Shown: positions 1 to 6,782 of the stretch, piece after piece
Layout: every line of letters begins with the position of its first letter
Position numbering within the stretch: the stretch's first letter is position 1
DNA from: Thermodesulfovibrio sp.
Lineage (GTDB): Bacteria > Nitrospirota > Thermodesulfovibrionia > Thermodesulfovibrionales > Thermodesulfovibrionaceae
Assembly: GCA_026415995.1 (NCBI GenBank)
Contig: JAOAGB010000061.1
Location: forward strand, 1-14,795
DNA: 14,795 nt
Direction: 5' to 3'
Translations under genes and position numbers: made by a program
The notes under the pieces: model-generated
The model's input: only the letters and a program-made list of their open reading frames with translations
What the model was told of the DNA's origin: nothing
Databases searched by the model: none

Positions 1-279
1 GTAGCCAATTTTTCCTCTGTTAAACCTCTTGATGAAGAAGCTTTATTTGATATAGCAAAAAATTCAAAACTTATTGTAACCGCTGAAGAACATTCTATCA
101 TTGGAGGACTTGGTTCTGCAGTGGCAGAATTTGTTGCAGAAAACCATCCTGTTAAAGTAAAGAGAGTCGGAGTTAAAGACACCTTCGGATGTTCTGGTCC
201 GTGGAAAGAACTCATAAAATTATATGGGCTAACAGCAGAAAATATAGTTAACACCGTAAAAGAGTCCTTAAAAAAATGA
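1..279 (+). CDS. Transketolase, C-terminal subunit (3' end only)
   Basis: The reading frame is open from base 1 and gives 92 residues ending in a TGA at 277-279. The sequence reads as the last domain of transketolase or of a split transketolase C-terminal subunit. The segment EEHSIIGGLGSAVAE is the typical glycine-rich stretch of that domain, and it is followed by the GVKDTFGCSGPWKELIKLYGL region. Transketolase C-terminal domains fold next to the pyrimidine-binding domain and help form the thiamine diphosphate enzyme of the pentose phosphate pathway. DXP synthase and pyruvate dehydrogenase beta subunits share this domain, so a paralogue is possible. The start lies outside the window. Its stop overlaps the ftsE start in an ATGA, so the two are probably co-transcribed and translationally coupled. 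Confidence 0.82.
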   Translation, partial: VANFSSVKPLDEEALFDIAKNSKLIVTAEEHSIIGGLGSAVAEFVAENHPVKVKRVGVKDTFGCSGPWKELIKLYGLTAENIVNTVKESLKK

Positions 280-926
280 TAACTTTTCTTGGTGTATATA
301 AATATTATGATTCTGTGCCTGTTTTACAAAGTGTTTCTTTTAAAATAGAAAAAGGTGAGCTAATATTTATAACAGGTCCCTCAGGAGCTGGAAAAACAAC
401 TCTTCTAAAATTAATCTTCGGCAGTGAAAAGCCTGATGAAGGAGAAATCAAAGTAGGAGACTTTGAACTTTCTCGAATAAGACAATCAGAGATACCTCAT
501 TTAAGAAGAATCGTAACTTTTGTTTTTCAAGATTTCAAACTAAGGCAAGACCTAACAGTATATGAAAATGTAGCACTTCCGCTTATTGTAATGGGACAGA
601 AAGAAAGGGATATTAAGCAAAAAGTCTATGATACGCTAAAAAATGTATCCCTTCGTCATAAAGCAGACACACTGGTAAGAACCCTGTCAGGTGGAGAACA
701 GCAGAGGGTGGCTATAGCAAGAGCAGTAATTACAAATCCGAGAGTTATCCTTGCCGATGAGCCAACTGGCAATCTTGATCCAGATACATCCAAAGATGTC
801 ATGAATCTTTTTAAGAGTGTTAATGCCTTAGGCTGCACGGTGGTAATTGCCACTCATAATCCAGAGCTTTTTAAAAATACTTCTTACAGGGTTTTACATT
901 TAAAAGAGGGGAAAATCATACAATGA
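276..926 (+). CDS. ftsE: Cell division ATP-binding protein FtsE
   Basis: This is the ABC-type ATPase of the FtsEX complex. It sits on the cytoplasmic face of the membrane at the division site and drives septal wall hydrolysis through FtsX and a periplasmic activator. All the nucleotide-binding motifs are intact: Walker A GPSGAGKT (34-41), Q-loop glutamine in FQDF (84-87), signature LSGGEQQR (137-144), Walker B VILADEP (157-163) and the switch histidine H194. The 216-residue length is normal for FtsE. The start ATG overlaps the upstream stop codon (ATGA), and I see no strong Shine-Dalgarno sequence, which fits translational coupling. The gene ends with another ATGA overlap into ftsX. LolD-type ATPases look similar, but the adjacent ftsX and envC-like genes decide for FtsE. 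Confidence 0.95.
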   Translation: MITFLGVYKYYDSVPVLQSVSFKIEKGELIFITGPSGAGKTTLLKLIFGSEKPDEGEIKVGDFELSRIRQSEIPHLRRIVTFVFQDFKLRQDLTVYENVALPLIVMGQKERDIKQKVYDTLKNVSLRHKADTLVRTLSGGEQQRVAIARAVITNPRVILADEPTGNLDPDTSKDVMNLFKSVNALGCTVVIATHNPELFKNTSYRVLHLKEGKIIQ

Positions 927-1786
927 ACAATTATTTGGGTTATGCCATAAAAAATTTATGGACTAATAAATGGTCAACTTTGATGGCAATCCTAAGCATA
1001 GCAGTATGCTTTTTTATAATCACTCTAATTGCCATAGGACTATACAACCTAAATATTTTTACAAAAAAACTTTCAAACAAAGCCGCCATGGTAATCTATT
1101 TAAAAAATGGATTATCTCAAACAGAAATAGCACAGTTTACAGAATCATTACAACAAAAAAATGTCTTTTCAAAAATTAAATTTATCTCTAAGGAAGAAGC
1201 CTTAAAGGAGATGAAAGATATAATAGAACCCTCACTTATTGAACTAATTGGTTTTAATCCTCTTTCCGACACTGTCGAGGCATTTATAAAAGATGAAAAA
1301 TTAAACACTCTGGAAGAAATTAAAAAAGAGTTAAAAAATCATAAATATGTTGAAGATATATACTATCCTACAAATATAATAAATATTCTAAAAATGCTAA
1401 AAATTACCCTATGGAATCTTGGTATAGTAATTCTTTCATTATTAGGACTATCTATTTTTTTCATCATATATGCTACAGTAAAAAATCATTACTGGAAAAA
1501 GGAAGAAGAAATTGAAATTCTAAAACTTCTTGGAGCGACCCCATCCTATATAAGATATCCTTTTTTAACTGAGGGCGGATTATTAGGAATAGCTGGTTCA
1601 TTAATTGCAGCTTTATCAATATTTTTCCTTTATTTTATCTTATATTCAAAGGAAATGATAGATTATCTTCCAGCAATTAGTCAGCTTATTTTACCAACAG
1701 AGGTCTTCTATCTTCTACCTTCTGCAGGTATGCTTCTCGGAATTATCTCTTCTCTTATAGCATTAGGTAAAATAAGGTATCAATAG
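923..1786 (+). CDS. ftsX: Cell division membrane protein FtsX
   Basis: FtsX is the integral membrane partner of FtsE. It has four apparent hydrophobic segments at about 20-43, 163-187, 218-241 and 262-283, and a large extracytoplasmic loop (about 45-160) between the first two. In the family this loop recruits the hydrolase activator. The stretch EIEILKLLGATPSYIRYPFLTEGGLLG (196-222) is the family's conserved cytoplasmic and third-helix region. The length of 287 residues is normal. The start overlaps the ftsE stop by four bases and is preceded by a GAGGGGA ribosome site inside ftsE. The loop is lysine-rich. The next gene encodes the likely periplasmic partner, so the three genes form one functional unit. 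Confidence 0.94.
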   Translation: MNNYLGYAIKNLWTNKWSTLMAILSIAVCFFIITLIAIGLYNLNIFTKKLSNKAAMVIYLKNGLSQTEIAQFTESLQQKNVFSKIKFISKEEALKEMKDIIEPSLIELIGFNPLSDTVEAFIKDEKLNTLEEIKKELKNHKYVEDIYYPTNIINILKMLKITLWNLGIVILSLLGLSIFFIIYATVKNHYWKKEEEIEILKLLGATPSYIRYPFLTEGGLLGIAGSLIAALSIFFLYFILYSKEMIDYLPAISQLILPTEVFYLLPSAGMLLGIISSLIALGKIRYQ

Positions 1787-1789
1787 TTT

Positions 1790-2950
1790 ATGTTTTTAGT
1801 GAGAGATGTACTGATAATTTCCTTAATAATATTGTTAATATCAAGCTTCTACGCCCATTCTGCTCAGCCTAAGGATGAATTAAAAGAAATCAAAAAAGAA
1901 ATTGATGTGCATAAAAAGAAACTGCAAGAAACAAAAAAGGTAGAAAAAAACTTATTGGATGAGCTTCAAAAAGTAACAAAGGAATTAAATGAAATTGAAA
2001 GAAAAGTAGCAAATCAAAGAGAAAAAATAAAATCAATACAGTCTAAAATAAGCATAACAGAAAAGGAAATAAAAGTTTATAGCAACCAGTTAGAAAGTAG
2101 GAAAAACTATCTTGCCTCTCGCATAAAAGGAATTCATAAATTATACTATCAACCTGATCCTCTTTTCATAATATTAACTGAGGAAGATACCACAAAGGCA
2201 TTAAGAATTATAAGAAATAGTCAAAAAATTGTTAATATCGACAAAAAACTTATAGGTCAATACAAATCAGAGTTAAATAAATTGATGACCCAACAGACAG
2301 AACTAAAAAAACTTTTTGTTTCTCTTAAAAAAGAAGAGGAAGAATTAAAAGAAATAGAAAAAGTTCATGTTCAAAAGAAAAAAGAAAGAGAAGCCCTACT
2401 TGCAAAGGTACAAAAGGACAAAGCTGCCTATGAGAAAAAAATTAAAGAACTTGAAGAAAATGCACGAAGATTAACAAGGCTTCTTCAAGAGACAGAAAAA
2501 AAAGAAAAAAGAACTGGTAAACCAGAATCCGCTACTTTAGAGGGAGAATTTACAAAAAGAAAGGGAACACTTTTATGGCCTGTGTCTGGAAGGATTGTAG
2601 CCCATTATGGTAATCAGAAGGACCCTGTATTTAATGTTCCCGTATTTAGAAGTGGTATCTACATAAATGCACCACCTGGTACGCCGGTAAAGGCTTCTGC
2701 AGAAGGGAAGGTTGTTTATGCAAACTATTTCAAGGGATATGAAAACCTTGTTATAATAAGTCATGGAGAAGGGTATTATACAGTATATGGAAATCTTGCA
2801 AACATGAATGTGAAAGAAGGAGGGTATGTAAAAGCAGGACAAATAATAGGAAGTGTAAGTGATAAATCAAACATTGAAACAACAGCTCTCTATTTTGAGA
2901 TAAGATACAGAGGTAAACCCCTTAATCCTGAACAATGGCTTAAACGATAA
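1790..2950 (+). CDS. envC: EnvC-like murein hydrolase activator (degenerate LytM/M23 domain)
   Basis: The predicted periplasmic protein has an N-terminal signal segment (about 1-25, possible cleavage after HSA), a long Lys/Glu-rich coiled coil (about 28-240) and a C-terminal LytM/M23 domain (about 260-386). This architecture and the adjacent ftsEX match EnvC. In E. coli, EnvC is regulated by FtsEX and activates amidases rather than cutting wall itself. The zinc-site residues of active M23 peptidases are replaced: arginine R287 and tyrosine Y291 stand where the HxGxD histidine and aspartate are expected, N335 replaces the histidine of YGHL, and Y368 replaces the histidine of LHFE. The ending LYFEIRYRGKPLNPEQWL closely resembles EnvC. 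The ATG lies three bases after the ftsX stop with no clear Shine-Dalgarno sequence. A GTG three codons later is an alternative start. Confidence 0.85.
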   Translation: MFLVRDVLIISLIILLISSFYAHSAQPKDELKEIKKEIDVHKKKLQETKKVEKNLLDELQKVTKELNEIERKVANQREKIKSIQSKISITEKEIKVYSNQLESRKNYLASRIKGIHKLYYQPDPLFIILTEEDTTKALRIIRNSQKIVNIDKKLIGQYKSELNKLMTQQTELKKLFVSLKKEEEELKEIEKVHVQKKKEREALLAKVQKDKAAYEKKIKELEENARRLTRLLQETEKKEKRTGKPESATLEGEFTKRKGTLLWPVSGRIVAHYGNQKDPVFNVPVFRSGIYINAPPGTPVKASAEGKVVYANYFKGYENLVIISHGEGYYTVYGNLANMNVKEGGYVKAGQIIGSVSDKSNIETTALYFEIRYRGKPLNPEQWLKR

Positions 2951-2982
2951 TAAAAAGATAATAAAAGGAGGAAATAAAAAAA

Positions 2983-4254
2983 ATGAAAAAAAAATTATCC
3001 ATTTTTCTATTAATTATATTTATTGCCTTTGGAGGCATAGCAGTAGGAAGATGGTCAGCTGCTCAAAACACCGATTCTGTATATGATGATTTAAGGACCT
3101 TTACAGAAGTCTTTACAACAATAAGAAAACATTATGTAGATGAAATAAACTCCAAAGACCTTATAAAATCAGCTTTAAAGGGGATGGTTAATTCTCTTGA
3201 CCCTCACTCTGCTTATTTAACTCCTGAAGCTTATAAAGAATTTCAAACAGAAACAAGGGGAGAATTTGGAGGCATAGGTATACAAATTGGTATTAAAGAC
3301 GGAGCTTTAACTGTAATTGCACCTATAGAAGATACTCCAGCTTTTAAGGCAGGGATAAAAGCTGGTGATAAGATAATCAAAATTGATGGACAGTCAACAA
3401 AAGACATGAACATAAATGATGCAGTCTCTAAAATGAGAGGACCTAAAGGTAAGCCTGTTAATTTGACAATTCAGAGGGATGAGTGGAAAGAACCAAAGGA
3501 TATTAAAATTATTCGTGATATCATAAAAATCAAAAGTGTTAAATATAAAATGATAGACAAAGAAATAGGCTATATTAAACTTGTTCAATTTCAAGAGACA
3601 ACTGCTCAAGATTTAGCCTTGGCATTAAAAAATCTTAAAGAAAAGGGAATGGAATCTCTAATTCTTGATTTAAGAAACAATCCCGGAGGTCTTTTAAATA
3701 GCGCTGTTGATGTGGCTGAACAATTTCTACCACCAAAGCATCTTGTTGTATCAATAAAAGGGCGTAAAGGTGAAAAAATTGATTACTTCACAGAAGGTTT
3801 AAGACCTATATACGATAACATACCAATGGTAGTTCTTGTTAATCAGGGTTCTGCATCAGCTTCTGAAATAGTAGCAGGTGCACTTCAAGACTGGGGAAGA
3901 GCACCTGTTCTTGGGGTTCAGACCTTTGGGAAAGGTTCTGTTCAAAGCCTAATTCCATTAAGTGATGGTTCTGCATTAAAACTCACGACTGCTAAATATT
4001 ATACGCCCAAGGGGAAAAGTATTCATACTGTAGGCATTATACCAGACATTATTGTAAAACTTGATACTAAAAATGGTAAAGAAGTACCTGTAATAAGAGA
4101 AAAGGAACTTGAACAACATTTAAAAGGTGAAAAAGTAGAACCCCAAGAAAAAGTTCCTCAAGAAGTGGATGAAAAGGATGACAATCAGCTACAAAGAGCT
4201 ATTGATATACTGAAAAGTTGGAAAATAATGGAAAAACTTAAAAAAGCTGCTTAA
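2983..4254 (+). CDS. ctpA: Carboxyl-terminal processing protease (S41 family, CtpA/Prc type)
   Basis: This is an exported serine protease that trims or degrades periplasmic proteins from their C-termini. Residues 1-27 form a signal or membrane anchor. An N-terminal S41 region includes SLDPHSAYLTPE (71-82). A PDZ domain covers about 95-165, and the protease core about 190-345. The catalytic pair is visible by comparison with E. coli Prc: serine S292 in GSASASE and lysine K317 in FGKGSVQ, with Q321 nearby. The length of 423 residues is typical of bacterial CtpA. A strong AGGAGG ribosome site at 2966-2971 fixes the start. The C-terminal tail (about 375-423) is charged and low in complexity. Placement after envC suggests a shared envelope operon, since CtpA-type proteases often control wall hydrolases. 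Confidence 0.93.
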   Translation: MKKKLSIFLLIIFIAFGGIAVGRWSAAQNTDSVYDDLRTFTEVFTTIRKHYVDEINSKDLIKSALKGMVNSLDPHSAYLTPEAYKEFQTETRGEFGGIGIQIGIKDGALTVIAPIEDTPAFKAGIKAGDKIIKIDGQSTKDMNINDAVSKMRGPKGKPVNLTIQRDEWKEPKDIKIIRDIIKIKSVKYKMIDKEIGYIKLVQFQETTAQDLALALKNLKEKGMESLILDLRNNPGGLLNSAVDVAEQFLPPKHLVVSIKGRKGEKIDYFTEGLRPIYDNIPMVVLVNQGSASASEIVAGALQDWGRAPVLGVQTFGKGSVQSLIPLSDGSALKLTTAKYYTPKGKSIHTVGIIPDIIVKLDTKNGKEVPVIREKELEQHLKGEKVEPQEKVPQEVDEKDDNQLQRAIDILKSWKIMEKLKKAA

Positions 4255-4265
4255 ATAAAAATTAT

Positions 4266-4349
4266 GCCGAAGTGGCGGAACTGGCAGACGCGCCAGATTC
4301 AGGATCTGGTGGTGGAAACGCCGTGCGGGTTCAAATCCCGCCTTCGGCA
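4266..4349 (+). tRNA. tRNA-Leu (anticodon CAG)
   Basis: The cloverleaf can be drawn by eye. The acceptor stem gccgaag (4266-4272) pairs with cttcggc (4342-4348), with discriminator A at 4349. The anticodon stem ccaga/tctgg spans 4293-4297 and 4305-4309, with CAG at 4300-4302. The long variable arm ggtg-gaaa-cgcc is typical of class II leucine tRNAs. The T arm is gcggg-ttcaaat-cccgc. CCA is not encoded. The gene begins 11 bases after the ctpA stop and may be read from the same transcript, because no terminator is visible between them. It marks the boundary between core genes and the CRISPR-Cas locus. Confidence 0.97.
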
Positions 4350-4597
4350 TTAAATAAGTTATTGATGCTCCTCTAACCTAATTTCAATCCATGATATATT
4401 GATTTAAGAAAATTTTATCGGAAAAATTCTTTCAACAATATATAAGCCCATTAGATCAAAATATTTTCTCAGTATAATTTTTGATATCATAATTACTATA
4501 ATAAAAAATCAAATGAATAAAATTGCATTCATAGACTTTTATATTAAAATCTCTAATATTAAGTCACTTAATTATGAAAAATTCTTATGGAGGATTT
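4350..4597 (+). promoter_or_regulatory. AT-rich intergenic region with candidate promoters for the CRISPR-Cas locus
   Basis: This 248-base stretch separates tRNA-Leu from the first CARF gene and holds no convincing ORF. It should contain the promoter of the defence operon, but no single choice is strong. One candidate is TTGCAT (4523-4528), a 16-base spacer, then TAAAAT (4545-4550). Perfect TATAAT boxes also occur at 4473-4478 and 4497-4502, but without good -35 partners. The first of these lies within an inverted repeat, ATCAAAA (4455-4461) and TTTTGAT (4479-4485), which could be an operator. In such AT-rich DNA these matches can arise by chance. No clear intrinsic terminator for ctpA or the tRNA is visible. 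Confidence 0.35.
4589..4593 (+). promoter_or_regulatory. Ribosome binding site deciding the CARF-wHTH start
   Basis: GGAGG lies four bases before the ATG at 4598. The upstream in-frame ATG at 4574 has no ribosome site. It would add eight residues before the MREIHIISTGNS segment, which already begins with the first beta strand of the CARF domain. I therefore start the gene at 4598. Confidence 0.75.
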
Positions 4598-5407
4598 ATG
4601 CGAGAAATTCACATAATAAGCACAGGTAACTCCATAATTTCAAATGCTCAAAAGAATGGTATAATAGATCCCGCGAGAAAAATCTCTGATGAAACGTTTT
4701 GGCTTGAAATTATTAATAATAAAAAAATAATAAATGATTTATTGGATAACCTCAGAAATTCCCCATTTAAATGGTCTGCAGAGCTCAATACTTTTCTTAG
4801 AGTAGTGCAGGAAAAAAATCCGGAGAATATAGAGGTATACTTGTTTGGGACAAAAACTTCCTCTAATGAATTGTGCAGAAGATTGATAGAAGTTTTTCTT
4901 AAGGAAAGAGGATATAAAATATATGTACCCTATGAAGTAAGTGGTTATTTTTTAGAAGCATGTTTTGATGAAAAAATTGCATTAGATGAATTTAAAAAAG
5001 GAATTTCCGAATTAATTGACAGGCTTATATATATTGCACGCATAAAAAAGAGAGAGGGATACAAAGTTTATTTCAATCCCACAGGAGGACTGAAGGCTCA
5101 TGTTATTACCACTGCTTTTGTGGCTTTTGTAACAGAATGTGACATTTATTATATGAATGAGGAATTCAATCAAGTTGTCTTTTTCCCTAAGCTTTTCTAT
5201 ATACCAAAAGGTAAAGAATTAGAGCTATTAGAACAAATCGCAAAATCAGAAGAAAAAGAAATATCCTCTCACTTAATTGAAACATACAATGAAGAGATTG
5301 ATAGATTACAAACTTATGATCTGATAAAATTAGAGAGAAAAGATCACATTTTAAATATATATTTAACAAACAAAGGTAAATTAATTTATCAGGAGATGTT
5401 GAAATGA
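4598..5407 (+). CDS. CARF-winged helix protein, APE2256/Crn1-like (putative ring nuclease or regulator)
   Basis: The 269-residue protein has an N-terminal CARF (Rossmann-like) domain of about 200 residues and a C-terminal winged-helix-like domain (about 205-269). The first strand and ligand loop is EIHIISTGNSIISNA (3-17). The second signature is YFNPTGGLKAH (158-168). These resemble the Cas_APE2256 family, which includes the Sulfolobus protein Sso1393. Sso1393 and the related Sso2081 (Crn1) degrade cyclic tetra-adenylate. Active residues reported for Sso2081 are a serine near position 11 and lysine 168. Here S12 and K166 sit in equivalent places, so ring nuclease activity is plausible. The winged helix could instead make it a ligand-controlled transcription regulator. 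A SAEL motif (60-63) also fits the family. The stop overlaps the csx1 start (ATGA). Confidence 0.8.
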   Translation: MREIHIISTGNSIISNAQKNGIIDPARKISDETFWLEIINNKKIINDLLDNLRNSPFKWSAELNTFLRVVQEKNPENIEVYLFGTKTSSNELCRRLIEVFLKERGYKIYVPYEVSGYFLEACFDEKIALDEFKKGISELIDRLIYIARIKKREGYKVYFNPTGGLKAHVITTAFVAFVTECDIYYMNEEFNQVVFFPKLFYIPKGKELELLEQIAKSEEKEISSHLIETYNEEIDRLQTYDLIKLERKDHILNIYLTNKGKLIYQEMLK

Positions 5408-6735
5408 AACTTATTTATCAAATTGGAAGAATTGAGCAAACCATGCCCAATTTGAATTTTTTAATTAATAGACAAAGTTTCTCATCTCCTCTTTCATCAT
5501 TTGCATTAAGAGAATATTTAGGCAATTCAGCAAAAGTAATATTAATATATCCAGTAAGCCTCGCTATCAATGAAAAACTTATAAATGCTAATGTGGATGA
5601 AAATTTTAAAATAAAAATTAAAGAAGTTTTATCGGATCCATTAAAATATCTTAACTCTCCTGCTATTTTCTTCTCAGAGCATCCTCACAGTAAAAGGGCC
5701 GACGACTTTTTTATTGTTCACTCCATAGGAGATTTCGCAGGTATAAGATTTAATTCAACTTTTGACACTATTGTGCTTGAGATATTTATTGACTTAGTCA
5801 AGAGATACATGGAAAATAAATTTTCCGAACTTTACATAGATATCTCAAGTGGTCACAACATATATGTTTCTGTCTTACTTGAAGCAACGAGAAATTTTGT
5901 TATATTCCAGAAGTTGCAAAATTGGGATAATGCCAATCCTATGCAAACTAATATAATATTCTCCGATCCCATATTGGGTTACTCAAAAAATGATTATGAA
6001 ATTCATATAGACTATGAACTTAAATTAAAGGCATTTTTTTCCTCTCCCATAAGTAAGGCAGATATTGATTGTTTTAATCTATCAAGAAAAATTGCTTTTG
6101 AAACGAGGGAGTTAAAACATAACTGTCAAAAAATTTTTGAAAATTTTTTACTATGTTTCTCCTCTATAAAAAACAATACTCCTCTAATCCTTTATACCTT
6201 TAATTTTAATGATGATACTGAAATGGTTAAGAGTACAATAGAAAACATAATAGAAAATCTCAGAAAAAAGATATCATCTAATTGGATTGATGCTCCAGAG
6301 CTCAATAAAGACGATTATATCAAAACTTTCTTATCCTTATCCTTCTATTTAGGAATATTGAGGATATTAAAAAAACTTAATATTGAGAAATGTGAAGAAA
6401 TTTCTATTGATGAAATTATTAAAAAGGCCGAATTTCTTTACAAATTATTTAATCTTCCTCTATACATTGAACTATTAAAACATGAGATAAGAAATCTAAT
6501 TGAAGGAAGAGGACTTGATGGAAAAACCTTAAAAGAAAAGATTAATTCTGAATGGCAAATCCTTGGTAAATTTCTTTATGGAGAAAGTCAGAATATAGTG
6601 CCAAGAAACTTCTTAGCTCATGCTGGTTTTGAGAGAAACTCTATTGAGGTAAAAAGACAAGAAGAAAAGATATATGTAAGATATAGGGAAGACATAATCG
6701 AAAAAATACGAAAAATTCTCTTTAACTCTCTATAA
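5404..6735 (+). CDS. csx1: Csx1-type CARF-HEPN ribonuclease
   Basis: Csx1 proteins are cyclic-oligoadenylate-activated RNases that act beside type III complexes. The N-terminal half (about 1-215) looks like the CARF domain of the Cas_DxTHG family. The signature appears as DISSGHN (146-152), a variant of the usual D-x-[ST]-H-G-x-N. The C-terminal half is helical and ends in RNFLAHAGF (401-409). This provides the R-x4-H motif of HEPN nucleases, with R401 and H406 as predicted catalytic residues. The length of 443 residues is normal for the family. AGGAG at 5391-5395 lies eight bases before the ATG. The start overlaps the preceding CARF gene by four bases, so the two are probably made together. 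Activation by cA4 is likely from the family, but cA6 cannot be excluded. Confidence 0.87.
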   Translation: MKLIYQIGRIEQTMPNLNFLINRQSFSSPLSSFALREYLGNSAKVILIYPVSLAINEKLINANVDENFKIKIKEVLSDPLKYLNSPAIFFSEHPHSKRADDFFIVHSIGDFAGIRFNSTFDTIVLEIFIDLVKRYMENKFSELYIDISSGHNIYVSVLLEATRNFVIFQKLQNWDNANPMQTNIIFSDPILGYSKNDYEIHIDYELKLKAFFSSPISKADIDCFNLSRKIAFETRELKHNCQKIFENFLLCFSSIKNNTPLILYTFNFNDDTEMVKSTIENIIENLRKKISSNWIDAPELNKDDYIKTFLSLSFYLGILRILKKLNIEKCEEISIDEIIKKAEFLYKLFNLPLYIELLKHEIRNLIEGRGLDGKTLKEKINSEWQILGKFLYGESQNIVPRNFLAHAGFERNSIEVKRQEEKIYVRYREDIIEKIRKILFNSL

Positions 6736-6747
6736 TTATCCTAAAAA

Positions 6748-6776
6748 TTGTAATTTTAAAAAATTTTTATTAAAAT
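6748..6776 (+). promoter_or_regulatory. Candidate promoter for a leaderless transcript
   Basis: TTGTAA (6748-6753) and TAAAAT (6771-6776) are 17 bases apart, which is the ideal sigma-70 spacing. A start point seven bases after the -10 box would fall on the A of the next ATG (6783). That gene has no Shine-Dalgarno sequence, which fits leaderless translation. The region is so AT-rich that the match may be accidental. Confidence 0.4.
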
Positions 6777-6782
6777 TGATTA

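Noticed and set aside
2567..2950. Active M23 metallopeptidase as the name for the EnvC-like protein.
   Set aside because: The zinc-site residues are replaced at R287, Y291, N335 and Y368, so a non-catalytic activator is the better call.
4380..4392. AATTTCAATCC before the CARF genes resembles one end of common CRISPR repeats (GGATTGAAAC on the other strand).
   Set aside because: A single partial copy with a changed last base and no second copy nearby; not enough for a relic array.
4574..4597. Upstream ATG for the first CARF gene, adding eight residues.
   Set aside because: No ribosome site there, while GGAGG directly precedes the ATG at 4598, and the CARF first strand begins at that Met.
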